Part shown: piece by piece, positions 39,792-51,858 of the stretch
How the letters are laid out: each line of letters starts with the position of its first letter
Position numbering within the stretch: the first letter of the stretch is position 1
Origin: Pezizomycotina sp. ARF18
Lineage: Eukaryota > Ascomycota
Assembly: GCA_002224055.1 (NCBI GenBank)
Contig: AZLU01000217.1
Coordinates: 1-64,000 of the forward strand
DNA length: 64,000 nt
Direction of reading: 5' to 3'
The notes under the pieces: generated by a model
Seen by the model: only the letters and a program-made list of their open reading frames with translations
What the model was told of the DNA's origin: nothing
The model's database searches: none
Made by a program: the position numbers and the translations under genes

Positions 39792-41464
39792 TCACTGCGT
39801 CATCTCGACGTCCTGCGAGCTCCCGCCTCCATCGCCACCTCCAGCCTTCGGATTCTTCAACTTATAACTCCTATCAAAGTACTCGTTGGGATGTATTATG
39901 GTCTCCAGCCCCATCGCCATCGACCCTTTTTCTTTCTCCTTCTGTATCTCCTTCGCGTGCATGTACTCGAACACCCTATTACACCCCAAATGGAACTTCT
40001 TATCCGCAACATCCTGCTTGATCCCACTAATAACATTCCTATCTGTGATTCCCATGAGCTTATTTACCGCCGCGATAAGATTATCCTGGCTGAAATGCCG
40101 AAACGGGCAACCATGCGCTTCACCGCTTCCGGGAGGGTGTTCCGTAAGTATCTGCTGGCAACTGTACGGTTTATAATTCCCTATTCCCTCGAGACCGAAG
40201 CTGTGGCGGATGTTATAGCGGTATTCTTTGTTGAATTTGTCGTCTGTTATCACGGAGAAGGCTTGGCGCCAGAATATTATGGCCTCTTCGATTGTTAGGC
40301 CGATGCCTTTGAGGAAGAGGCCGTATTGTAAGCGGCCGAAGTGGCGGAGGTGCTTGTCGCGGCGGAGGTTGGCGTGCAGGTTCGCCATGCAGAGCGGGAA
40401 GTGTTGAGCGAGGCCGTCGACTTGAGCTGCGGACACACCGCCGGATATGGTCGACCCGCTGTCGCCGGAGGAGTTGTATCGGGAGCCGTGAAGCCGAGGA
40501 GAGGTGGTTGAGGATGGGTATTAGGCGGTCGTCTTCGTCGAGGCGGGGTAAAGCTCGCGCGGTTTGCTACATGAAAGGACAGCTTAGCAATAATTCTCAG
40601 GCAGAGTCATTGGAAATATTGTAGCGGTGGGGAAGCAAGTTGTTTGTACCTCGAGACTCCTCTCCAGCCTCGACGTGAACTCCGCCAGCACGAGACTCTG
40701 CTGCAAGCTATACGGCACGTACGCCTTCCCGCGCTCAAAAACACCCTCCGCTGCTCAACAAGATCCACGACGTTCTCCAATCCACCTTAAAAAACCCTTC
40801 GTTATCAATATTACTCACCCGACGCCGCCATGAGCTTCGGCGCCAGCGTGTTTTTCTCCTCCTGCGAACAAGCTGCCAGTCCAAATTCAAGCTGCGGATA
40901 AACATCTGCCGCTCCGTCGAGTCGTCCGTCGAAAATCTATACCGGAACAGCATCGTCTCCGCGCGCGAAACCGGCGTCGGAGGTCGTCGGAGCGCGCGAA
41001 GGCTAGTCGCAGGATGAAGTGGCTGTAGTGATCTTTTTTGCGCTCTTCAGCGACGGGATTGAACGCTTTGGAGTTCGTGAGCGCGGCCTGCGGCGTGGAG
41101 GCCGTGGTGGAGAGGGGTAGGTACTTGTTGACTAGCGGTTTTATTGTCTCGTCGGTCTCCTTGGGGGATTTGTTTCTGTACATGCACGATTCGATTCGCC
41201 GAGTACTATAATTGAAAGGAAAGGAAAACCAGATGCATTAGCAAATTTACCTTGCAACAAGGTCAAGCTTGAAAAAAAATCACCTCTTAGCCTATCGATA
41301 GCCCACTGTTCAAACTGGTCGAGCGTGATCTCCTGTGTCGGAGGGGTAGTGTAGAGGTTCAGCCTGTAAGGGTACGATTGGGTGACAGTGGTTCCGAAGC
41401 TCTCGACAAAGTTCGCCTTCCTCTCGGCCTTCCTGGACCTCGCGAGGGTTTGTGGTCCCAGCAT
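39792..41464 (-). CDS. PRI2: DNA primase large subunit
   Basis: Iron-sulfur subunit of eukaryotic primase, working with PRI1 and DNA polymerase alpha to start RNA-DNA primers. The start is taken at 41464 (MLGPQTLARSRKAERKANF); an upstream exon is possible because an acceptor-like CAG precedes it. NLYTTPPTQEITLDQFEQWA is followed by an intron, then SCMYRNKSPKETDETIKPLV, AEERKKDHYSHFILRLAFAR and FIRSLNLDWQLV. Then come YVPYSLQQSLVLAEFTSRLE and, after another intron, the C-terminal [4Fe-4S] domain. Its four cysteines lie in FPLCMANLH, PYSCQQI, AHGCPFRHFS and FHLGCNRVF, in the conserved order and spacing. It ends GGGSSQDVEMTQ with a stop at 39792. Several one-base losses occur upstream of the iron-sulfur domain. 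It is convergent with PDX1, 263 bases apart. Confidence 0.96.
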
Positions 41465-43289
41465 CCTGATGAAAACCCGTACTGCAGACGAGTTTAGAAC
41501 TATAGTAAAGCTTCTTTACTATCGATTGACAATTCAAAAAAATTTGTTCTCCCGTCGCAGTATAGTTCGATAAAAGGCGCAGGCTGGTATTACGTACGGT
41601 AAGCTATTCGGTTATTTTGAAGTTTCTTTGTGTTTCTGTTTGTGAACTATTCGGGTGTTGTCTTCAGCTCTTTTAGGGCCTTGACGCGTTTTTCTTTACC
41701 TTGCGCGCTTAAGAAAATTGTCTTTGGCTCCTTTACAATTCCCGAAGGGGGATAGCGTCACGTCTACCCTGTGCTACCGAAAAATGAACTACTCCGCAAC
41801 CCTATACTTCTACCACAGACCAACCACACAACACTTCACCTATACTTCAACCATACTTTAACCACGCTTCAACCTCAGTTTAAGAATCCTCAAGGCCAGA
41901 CAGCTTCAACTAGACGTCAATGACTGCAAATGAATACACTACTTATAGCAATGGTTTTCTAAAGCTTTACCAGTCAGTACTCAACTTTTTGTCCATGTTT
42001 CATAGCTAAATTGAATATACAACATGATCCGACTGAATGTCCATGCTATGAGAAGACCGTAATAGCCTTTTCTCTTGGGATACTACTAGGTAACAATATA
42101 TTACAATAGCGCCCGAGTAATGGGTAGTATATAAGTATTTTCTTGTCTGGAATCTCCCTCGTTTGCCAGTACAGAGGCTGGGTACGAGACAAGTCTGGTA
42201 CTAAAATTGAAATAATCTACTAAATTCCAACGGCTAGGCCTACATGGTGCGATGACTACTAGTATATTATGCATACATACATGTATATTGGCTGCTCATG
42301 ATTTCACTACTTATAGTATTCATTATCAAAGCAACTTGACGTATATCATCATAAATAAAACATGAACAGTATTTGCAAAAAAACAGAGGTTCCTTAAGAA
42401 AACGGAGCGGTATTGACCAAATTTACTTCGGCATGGTAGTGTATCGCAAGCAGTAGTATATATTACTCGTCTCGAGACTATCCAGGAACTACCTCCAAAT
42501 CCCATTATCCCCAATCATGGCTTTCGACAGTAATTCTTAATCCTTTGTATGAATTGTATATGTTTTTGCAATATCGAAAAGCATGCGTTGGGCACCCCGC
42601 TCATCGCCGGATGCTATCAAACCAATGCGGGAAATCCTTTGAAGCGCTCGTACGTTCGAAATACATTTGCCGGTCTTCTTCGGAGATAGAATCACCCTCG
42701 AAACAACTTGATATATTAATGATCCTCTTCTACAGCCTGCCTGTGCAGCTGCGTTACGTATATGAATAACGTAAAATATGACAGATATTGTTGTTGATGA
42801 TAATGTAAAAGGTTGAAAGGAACCTCATGCCATTACAAATTGTATCCAGAAGCTCGAGATATTCAACGAATGGCGAAGACAAGATATCACTCAGCCGTCT
42901 CATCATGATCCTTCCGGAATATCAAAAAACGCAGGGTGCAGATAGGTAAACTGCAACAAAGCTCCCCAGCCGGCCAAAAGGCGTTTTGCTTGAAATCCTT
43001 TAGACTTTTTCTCTCCCCAGGCAGACGCAAGATATAGAGCCTTGCGCATAGGCGACGTAAACCGCGCGAATGAAATCACAGCCCGCCGACCGGGGGTTTG
43101 GTCGTTGGTAACCTACCGCTTCAATTCCAGTTATCCCTCGTCCGCACGTTTACGTTTTACCCTTTTTTTTTCTCTTATATTCCCTGGCAGTTTGCCACCC
43201 GCGCCGCAGTGCAAGAAACAAGCAAGAACCTTCTCGCCGGTTAAACCGGCCTGGTCGCCATGTGTGGGTTATATTCACTCATAGTTTAT
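41465..43289. other. Intergenic, no recognisable gene
   Basis: Upstream side of PRI2. It is AT-rich, and the 60-80-codon frames on either strand have no protein-like features. No RNA gene is recognised. Confidence 0.55.
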
Positions 43290-43290
43290 T

Positions 43291-43784
43291 TATGTTTCGA
43301 GGTTGTCGAGCACCCATTTGGTGAAGCATGACGTGCCACACTCATCAACGAATTTCCTGGTTTGAAACTCGTACGAGGAAAAGAATGGGACTAGCAGCGC
43401 AAGGGTTATCGTCGGTTCCAAGAGAATGGAAAAGGGTAGGCTTTTGTTTTTCCGTTGCTGTATGTCGCACGGGATATCCTGATATTTTACGTTTTCCTTG
43501 TAGTACAGTATCATACCTTCTGATTTCCTTTCCGCGTATATTTCCAACAAATAAACAGAAACGTGACATTATTAGACATTATTATCAGACGTTGGTCACC
43601 AAATAATAATAGGCAGTAGTCTCTTGAAACGGCAGCATCTCGGCCGGGCATGCGAAAGAATAGTCGCAATAATATTCCGGTGGATCCGCTTTCACCCGAT
43701 TTTCTTCTGCAATGCAAATGCACGGTAAAAACAGATAAAGCTTGGTATAGATTGTTTTTGTTTCCAAAGAATGAATAACACCAT
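43291..43784 (-). CDS. Candidate small secreted Cys-containing protein
   Basis: A minus-strand cluster of open segments. One reads KLYLFLPCICIAEENRVK, like a signal peptide with a cleavage-prone CIA, followed by PPEYYCDYSFACPAEML with a YxC element shortly after the predicted cleavage site. Downstream frames carry DIPCDIQQRKNK, and a last exon-like piece reads KFVDECGTSCFTKWVLDNLE before a stop at 43291. The layout (signal peptide, early YxC, late Cys, short length) resembles fungal effector candidates. However, no sequence family is recognised and the reading frame is not continuous. The start is uncertain. Confidence 0.3.
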
Positions 43785-43794
43785 CTCGTAAGAA

Positions 43795-44701
43795 TTATTT
43801 TCCGATCTGAGAAAGTGGCAGGTTTTTACACAAATTCGTCATGTAATAGAAAGGTGAAACAGAAAAAGGTATTTTCCGTTGAGAGCTCGGCGGTGACGCC
43901 GTCTGAGCTCGAGGAAACACTCGGAAGCGGGAAACAATTCGTCGCTCTTCCGTAAAAGCAGCTTGCATATATCTCATGCTCGTCGGTCGAATACAAAATC
44001 GGACGACCAACTTTCCTAAGCAGCGAAAAAAGAGAGCAGATGGTTAGCAATTGAGCCAGAGAGCATGCGACATATGTTAAATCAGACGAGCCGTGTTTCC
44101 AATGAAGCCAGATATATCGATAATCAATTTCCCTCTAGCTCTTGGCTGTTTACATCGAACCACCCTAGCTAAGGAAATAGAATAGGAAAATCATTAGCAA
44201 ATAGTAAATAAAGAAAAGAATAACAATAGTAGTATGCACGAGACTTGGAATAGAAAGTCCATGATACCAGGGTTAGAGAAAAAAAAAAAAAAAAAAGAGG
44301 AGCTTTAACCTGCAAAAGCTACCTTAAACGCCGACTTCAACAAAAAAAAAAAATAGCGGGGAAGCATCACAAATGTTCCTTTCAAAAGCTTATCGCTTGG
44401 ACTGTCTACGAAGAGACATAAACAGAGAGAAGATGATGGGTTAGCTGTCGGATCGAGGTTCCTTCCAGCTCGCTGTCGTTGAGAAAAGGAAAAAAGAAAC
44501 TTGCCCGTTTATTGTTAGCGACCTCAGAAAGTCTCGTTTTATCCTCGCTCTATTTAATTTTCCTATACTAATTTTTAAGACCAATCGGGCAGGCCGCGAA
44601 AAAAGAGAGACCAGACTGGTGGTTCCATCTGCGGACTGTTTCTTGGAAATGACAGTCACTGGTCGGAAAGACAGACGAAAAGGAGGTATACTCACGAGCA
44701 A
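43795..44701 (-). CDS. Exon-like segments of an unknown minus-strand gene
   Basis: Three pieces of splicing evidence line up on the minus strand. A donor GTGAGT near 44695 is matched by an acceptor AAACAG near 44642; a branch-like CAGCTAAC is followed by CTTCGTAG near 44407; and a textbook TTGCTAAC branch and GCTTAG acceptor lie near 44015. After the last acceptor an open segment reads GRPILYSTDEHEIYASCFYG, then ATNCFPLPSVSSSSDG and STENTFFCFTFLLHDEF, with three cysteines. Nothing is recognised. It could be the upstream part of the candidate at 43.3-43.8 kb, or a separate small gene. An A-rich run at about 44280-44297 falls between the exons. Confidence 0.3.
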
Positions 44702-45487
44702 CCGTAAATCTACATAGTATCTACCGGTATACGGTAATATGTATATAAGTAGTTTGCTTTTTTCTCTATGTATATAGTTTGCTTTTTCTTTCTTCTTCTT
44801 ATTTAAACCCTTACCAAATTCACTGCAAGTACCACCGGGTTCTGCTTGTATGTGACCGGCTTTGCGGGCCTGCTAAAAAGAGACAAAATTTTGCCCAGAA
44901 AAGAATTGAAAATAATTATAATACGAATAACAGTATAGTGATACAAGAAACTATTCGCCGTTGCCCCCTACCCATCCTACGTCCAAGGCAATTTGCCTGA
45001 CCACGAGAAATTGAAAGTGGAGAGAGAGAAAGAGGAGAAGGAAAGTGGATTTGAAGAGACAAAAAAAAAGTGGAACCCATTCTCTTCCTCCTGTCTTTAA
45101 ACTTTCCTTAATCATGCTCCGCGGGTTCGGGAAACTCTCGCCAAAACCGCTGATTATAACTCCACGAAGGAAAGGAAGAGTCTTGGGCCTATTTAGGAAT
45201 ATTTCTTTCCTGCAAGTCCTCTCATAATCAAGCTAATCAATCAAATCAATCGATCGATGAATTAACCCAGCTTCAGCCCAGACCCGCCATGCTCCATCGG
45301 CCATGGCCCTGCACGTGGTCCTGTACCGTACTGTACAGGGTAAAAGAAGATAGGAAACGCCAAAAGAAGAAGTGTTTTGTTTTTCCCTTGCGATGGCTAA
45401 GAAAAAACAGACAAGGCGCAGGCTGATGTTTATGTTTTTCAGTCCCATGTTCACAAGGGAAGCACTTTCCATAACTAGTTTTCATAT

Positions 45488-45566
45488 CTACTTCGCGCGA
45501 AAGTAGACACGATGTACACGGCATGTAAATGCGTCAGTCAGCGGGCGGTTGTCTTTTCTAGGCAAG

Positions 45567-45597
<31 letters not shown>

Positions 45598-46007
45598 TGA
45601 AAATAATACTAGTAATGCTTCGTCATTGCTGATATGAGATGATATGAACCATCCCTTTTTTCCTGGTTCTTTTACTCTCTTTTTGATGTCTGCCGGTATC
45701 AAAATGCATCTCATGCTCAACAAGCCTATTTTAAAAAATATCAATTGTGGATACTCCTTTTTACTGTTTTTTCTTTGCAAATCTCGTAATATTTGCCATT
45801 TTGACTTTTCGTACAGGTAAATACATAACTTGCAACCCTCGCTATATAGTCAACTGGACCTTTGTCTCTGATGCCTTCAAGGTTCACAGCTGCTAACACA
45901 ATCAACCAAAGGTAAAAAAGTGCGGGGAAAGTGGAGCCAAAGTCGCGGAAGAAATGGGAAAAATGCAGTATATATACGTCCATTGTGCAGTTAACTCTCT
46001 CGCTCAT
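45488..46007 (-). CDS. Candidate RNase-like secreted effector protein
   Basis: Small two-exon minus-strand gene. A hydrophobic leader (PALFYLWLIVLAAVNLEG) is followed by a mature region with ASYVFTCTKSQNGKYYEI, KEYPQLIFF, ILIPADIKKRVKEPGKKGWF and a last exon reading NRPLTDAFTCRVHRVYF. The order of an early Y/FxC, a YP pair, a Pro-Ala/Ile strand, a PG turn before a hydrophobic strand and a final FxC is that of the ribonuclease-T1-like fold. In powdery mildews that fold was expanded as RNase-like effectors (RALPH/CSEP), usually with one intron before the last exon, as here. The catalytic residues of true RNase T1 are not evident. The reading frame is not continuous as written, as for most genes in this window. 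Family assignment is by motif pattern only. Confidence 0.5.
45568..45592. repeat. A25 homopolymer (T25 on transcript) at intron acceptor
   Basis: Run of 25 A on the plus strand. On the transcribed minus strand it is T25 followed directly by CTTGCCTAG, forming the polypyrimidine tract of the presumed effector-gene intron. Confidence 0.9.
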
Positions 46008-49000
46008 TCTTGCCTAAATGCTTGCCGGTAAATCATAACATATGCAAATATAAACAAATGTAAATATGGTTCGATTTAATTTTTCTTTCCAACAAGATAG
46101 AAGGAAAAACCTACCTCGCGTGTATCTTGTGATATGATGCAACCGATAAGGTAAAGAAAGTAGTAAGAACTTTATGAAAATCCTATCCATGAGCGAAAAA
46201 AACTATGTTTCGAAACGAAAATGATACTCAAAAAGATAACACCGCAATGTTCCGGGTTTGGTCTCGGCGTAGGCAGCGCGGCTGGAATCTTGAAGCTCTC
46301 TAAAAGGAAAAGAAGCTTTTCTGGATCACCGATCAGCGAAAATTCTATCTCAACGCAAAAGAAAGGAAAGGGAATGGCGCTTGACGTCAACTGATAAGGA
46401 CCGTACTGAGTGCATTATTATTTTAACATTCGGCAAAAGCAAGTCAAACCATACCCTCCCATTGAGCTGGCAACTTGAGAGACAGAAAGGGTCTGAGAAC
46501 GCGCAATCCAACAACCGAGTGAAGAGAGTTTTCTAGCTAGGGGGAATCGAGTCGTTGGTTCGTCATACGAAAAATCCCGCGCGACTTTTTTCGTCGATTG
46601 CATTTCAGAGACAACATTGAGGCTAATAGCTGTAGCTTCGAGACTAACGGTCTTGTAGCTCAAGTTCCGAATCCTCTTTTTTCCTTTCTTTTCCCTCTGA
46701 CATCAAGCATTGAACTACATTCCCAACACTTCGAGCTCCCCTCGTATGAAATTTTTACGAGTCGAGTCGCTGTCTCCTCCGACACAGCTCGAATCCTCCT
46801 TTTGAACTTGCAATTGTTGGAAAAGCTCGTCTCCGTAACTAGTAAAACCGCGCAAACCCACAAAGCAACCTGCGGCTCGCCTGACCTATTTTTAATGCAT
46901 TCATATGATCGTCCGACTGTCCCTGCTTAGCTGTGAGGTATGATGCAAAAAGCCCTGGTGTTGATGTTGGTTTAGCGGCATTGCATTGTAGTTTGCGAAG
47001 CTAGTGCCGGTGCTAGTGCCTAAAAAGCTGCGAGGGCTGGCAGTGGGCGGCCCGTTAGAAGTTGTGTTTAGCCGCCTTCGGTTTCGCAAATTCTTTCGGT
47101 ATTGCTCATGTGTTCACTCAGATCTCTTAGCGTATTGTTTCGCAGGGCTGTAATCCGAAACAGAAAAAGCAGCCTCGACGTCAGATTTCCAAATGCGACG
47201 AACTGCGCTTTGGTGTTTTATATATCTTTTTTTTTTTTTCTAGAAAGATATCTTTTCTAAAAAGGGGACTCGATTACAAAAGCGGTCGTACAACATTTAC
47301 TTGGCGATACGATCAGGCAGTTCAGGCAAATTTGCCTGATATTATCGCTAGTAGTATAGAGGCTTGGTAGAGACAATAAAGTCGATATATAATCCTAATT
47401 TAAAAAAAAAGACGGGCTGGGGAGAAAGCGACCGTAGTAGTGGGAAAACTAGCGAAGCATTCCCAATATACATGTTCATGCGTGAGGCAACAGGGCAGGC
47501 AAGGGGCATTGCTGGCAACACAAGCGCAAAGCTCCCGATCAAGCGCAAAACTTTTTTGAAAGTCCGCCGCAAGTGAAGCGGCGAAGCTGCGATAGACGAA
47601 ACAACTACGGTCAGTATTTAGGTTGGTTTACTTGTGCTATGCAAAATCTTCGCATTGAGAGGGAGGTATTTGTTTTCTTATGCGGGCTGAGCTTCTAGCT
47701 AGCTTTCGACTGCGCTTCCACAAACAAACAAGTAGCGGACGACGTTGCAGGCTCAGCTATGAAAGAACAGGTCACCAGACCTCTCATATACACTTGACGT
47801 ATTATACGGCTATGGAAAGAATGCTACGATGCAATAGTTCGTTGTTTTGCTTGGTTAACGATATTAAGCTCCGCCGAAGTCATAATGCACAGGAAGGCTT
47901 GCAATTGCAAACTGAGCTGTTCGGGCAGCGTCTCTGATTTTACGCCAAACGTGCGAAGTATAGCGTTTGAAAAAAAAAAAAAAAAAAAAAAATGAAAGAT
48001 AGTGCAAACGTCAATTGCTCCTTCATTACACAGGATTACCCTGTGCAACGCAAGATAATGATAGTGTAACGATGTATCCAATTAAAACGAAACTGGAGCA
48101 TCATGCTTGCATATCAAAAAATGCGACGCGAATAAAGAACGAGTATAAATTCTGCTATATTATGAGATAAATTGACAATTCGAAAATTAGCGATCATGAC
48201 ATAGAGTACAAGGAGCTTAAGCTTCATGGTCATAAGGAACCAATTTTTTTTTCCCCTAGAATAAAACGAATAGAGAAGATAAATTGAGACGGAAGAATTT
48301 TGGAGCTCCTTTCATGCCACGCAGCTGTATCTGTGCATTGCTGTTATCGCGTCTGGAGTATCGCAGCTTTAGCCCTCGATGAGAGAAAAAGAAAAAAAAA
48401 AAAAATTGATAGACTGTTACACTTTCTACAGCCCTACGGATTTGATACATAATGCGGAGGAAAATTTTTTTCTGCGGTATCGTCCCAAGTCGATGCATAT
48501 TTGTGTCACGAGGGCAACGGCGTAGATATATTAGACGCCGCTCAATGAATGGCAAAAAAAGAACGACCGACTCGACTACGTGCAGAGCGAGCGATATGCA
48601 GCGGTGTCAAACGTCTTTAACAATGGATATCGTACGATGGGTGACGAACGAAAGCCACGGCCACGTTGAACTGCTTTTTCGAGATTTTCTTTTTTAGAAT
48701 TGAGATATTCAGATTTGTTTAAAAAGAGAGATGTATACCTCATGAAATCAGAAGTATTCACAAGTATCTCTTCAAACGCAAAACGAAGCGATATTCCGTA
48801 TTCCATTAGTTTTGATATTCAAATAAAAACTGTATCTCAATTTTTCATTCGATCTTTCGTCGAAAAAAAATTTTTTTTTTTTTTCGCTGCACCCCTCGTT
48901 GTCGTTGCATGGGTGTTCCGGATTCCGAACAAGTCTCGTGCTCGTGCTCGTGTGTTGTAAAACAAACCACACAGCTATACCAAACATTCGTTTTAAGGCG

Positions 49001-51264
49001 AAAGCGACATGTTTATGCAAAATTATATCAACTCACATACTTCAGTAGCTAACACTCCACATAAATTTCCAACCGAAAGAAAAACGAACTAAAAAAGAGA
49101 AAAGAAACCCTGCAGGGCCAACCGGGCAAATCAACGTCGGCCAGTAAACAACGGCCAACAGCGGGCGGCCGAAGGAAGATTGACAAAAGATAACCATGAG
49201 GGAAAGAGGGGTGCTTGTTGATCTCGTACACGTCAATCACATTCCTTAAAAGAACGTCTCCCTTTGGTTTTTAGTTGCGATCTTCCCGAAGATCCAAAAG
49301 TGGTAAGTAAGCACGGTAAGATAGTATTCGTCCCAATCCCACTCAACTCGCTTCGTCGAGAGCTCTGCGCTGTTCACCCACGGATAACAGTAACTGTTAC
49401 CGTGGAAATACAATAATCACGAGCCAAAAAAGAAAGAAATCAAGAGGAAGAGCTTGCGAAAGCTGCTAAGCCCTCGAAAGCCCTATCCCTCCTTTGCTCT
49501 CTTGCTTCTCCAAAACTGTAATATGTAGATCGAGCTTATCGGAGGCAAAAAATGTACGATAGGGCAATTCGGCCCCTTAAATAAAAAAAATAAAAAAAAA
49601 CCAAAAGGGCATTCATTCGTACTCTCTTGCCAGTGAGTTTCGAATTATCTCGTTCCTCGTAAGGCAAATTAAGGCAAAAAAAGAGGATTGCACAGATAAT
49701 ACACCAAACGCCTAAAATTCTTATATATCTCATAATCGTATAATCGTATAAAAAAGAAAGAAAGAAAGAAGGGAAAAAAAGTGCGATAGTAGTTGTAATC
49801 TTCGGTATATAACCGAATCCCTGAAAATTTAGCATTTCTTAAGAAAAAGCACATCGTCGTCATAGCGCAGCTAAAAAAAGACAGAAGGGGATCCCCAGTA
49901 CATTACAGTTTACATATGTAATGCTGTAAATGTGCGTCTTTTTTGCAGCACAGCACAAAAAAAAGCTACTTACCCCAAAAACCACACAACGGTAAAATAC
50001 CTGCGTGCTGTAAGATGGGCACGAGTTCTCTTACACAACTGAGGAACTGCACCTAGGTAAGGTAGGGACAAGCTTTTTTTTCGCAAAAAGTCCTGCTGTG
50101 TAGGAAAAAGAAAGTGTCTAATAACTGCGGGGAGCACAACAAAAGCTGCCAGTAAGAATATTAGACTGGCGAGCATCCATTCCAGAGAAGTCAAAAAACT
50201 AGAGCTAGCAGAACAAGTGCTAGTAGTTAATAAATGCGTGCTTGATCCACGGCGACGCATTGGTTGGGTTGGACATTCTCTTTCTCTCTCGGTTAAACAT
50301 CTTACCGGTATCAGCCGACCCGACACGAGATTTCGTGTAAGATAAAAGACATTCTCACCGCCAGATCCAAGATATCCCTATTGTTTTAACGTGTGCGGAT
50401 TTTTAGAGCTCACTACAAAAAAGAGGCGCCTTGTTCTGGGAGCTATTGACGAAATTTCCAATAATATCAAATACAAATATTTGACTACTAAAAGTAAACA
50501 GTTTGCCCAATAGAGTGATAAAATGAACCAAGGAGGGGCGATGTGCAGTAGCGTGTGTCTAAAATTTGATAGTGTGATTGGGGTTCGGAGTTGGATAATG
50601 GGGAGAGAAAAACCGTACGAGAGGATTCGAGCATGTTCAGTGGGGTTAAAGAGGCATCTGCTTAGGTAGGCTATTTTGATATTATTTATTATCTTGGCTT
50701 TGCTTTCTTTCTTTTTGAGATTTGATGGCTTCCTATTAGACTTTGGCGGGGAAGAGGGAAAGGGGTGCCAAAAGGGCCCAAAAACCTGTAACCGGCTGTA
50801 GATTGTACGAAATGATCAGAAGAGATATCTGCAAGTCGACTGCATCATGCAGAAAAGGAGCTCGTCTAAATACCGGGGGGATATAAGAAGTAGTAAGGTA
50901 AAGTCGGTAAGTAGAAGTGGGAATTAATCACTTGTTTTTTTAATTTCGGCTCGTCTCTCTTTCGATTCGCAAACTGAATCAAGATGGCGAAATGAGGGGG
51001 AAAAGTTGAACAAGCGAACCGTTGAGGTTTCTTGAACAGCTAAAAAGGTTTCAATCGGAAAAAAATGGGACTTCAGCGAGAAGGAAAGGAAAGACCTTGA
51101 GGCTTCCCTTGGCTTTTGATGATCTCGCGATATTCTTACATGCCAATTCAAGGCATTTCCCCAAGCTTTTTCCAAGACGCGAACCCCTCTCTCATTACCA
51201 GCAAGTCCTGGACTGTATAGTGTTCGGTGTTTTTTAGTTCCGAGAGTAAAACTTTAAACTCCCG
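46008..51264. other. Gene-poor stretch with scattered small open frames
   Basis: About 5 kb without a recognisable gene. Protein-like fragments include a Ser/Thr/Gln/Asn-rich minus frame at 46901-47089 and open frames on both strands at 46418-46930. A minus frame at 49970-50326 contains a clear hydrophobic segment (LEWMLASLIFLLAAFVVLP). A/T homopolymers occur near 47968-47991 and 48865-48883. None of the frames can be assigned to a family. Confidence 0.45.
46901..47089 (-). CDS. Possible low-complexity exon, unknown
   Basis: A minus-strand frame encodes RNRRRLNTTSNGPPTASPRS and then NAMPLNQHQHQGFLHHTSQL. The composition, a basic start then Ser/Pro/Asn/Gln/His, is like the disordered flanks of fungal regulatory proteins and unlike translated AT-rich noise. 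Immediately upstream, after an acceptor-like TTACAG, another frame reads LRNNTLRDLSEHMSNTERIC. No DNA-binding domain is visible, so no function is proposed. Confidence 0.25.
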   Translation of the reverse strand: MRNRRRLNTTSNGPPTASPRSFLGTSTGTSFANYNAMPLNQHQHQGFLHHTSQLSRDSRTII

Positions 51265-51858
51265 ATGAATATTCGTCGTATTGTCATGCTCATGCCTGGC
51301 TTTCTCTAGTAATCGATGGCGTGTTGTCGTTTCACTGTGAAATGTCCCGGCCGGCCAGCCGGCAGGTAATAATAGTAAACGGGGTAGCTGAATTTATGCT
51401 CACCATGAGCGAAACGAGGACAGGAATAGTAACATAACCTTGATCATGCCATGAGATTTTTAGCAAGTATGTCGTGAACATGTATTAATAAATATTAAAT
51501 ACCTAGGTACACAGAATGAAAGGATATTCGCTGTTTGTTGTGTTCCCGACGTCACCAAACGTGGAGAATGTTGCGGTTTCAGAAGGAGTAGTGAGCTGAA
51601 GAGATACTCTTTGCTGAGAACAAAAAAAAAAAAAAAACGATCACAAGGTAATGGAGATGTGTTGCCTGCAGTTCTACCCTCTCGCAAGGATACTGATACG
51701 CAATATTTCCCCTCAATGCTATTGTTGAGTTCGCTGTGGATACCAAGAGAAAACACGGCAGCTTTTTCTTTATTTATTTTAAATATTATCCCAGTGCAAA
51801 CGAAAAAGATGTTCACGAAGAGAAGGTCGTTGACAATCTCAGCTTTACAGCCTGCAAG
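51265..51858 (+). CDS. Second candidate secreted effector-like locus (partial)
   Basis: The exon-like segment at 51724-51858 reads VEFAVDTKRKHGSFFFIYFK and then KVVDNLSFTACK. This resembles the last part of RNase-like effectors, where a VAVD-like strand is followed by a G-rich stretch and a terminal FTxC. An upstream ATG at 51265 begins MNIRRIVMLMPGFL, leader-like, followed by SFHCEMSRP with an FxC element, but the sequence between is not one open frame. The link between the two pieces is unproven. It could be a single small gene with one intron or unrelated fragments. Confidence 0.28.
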
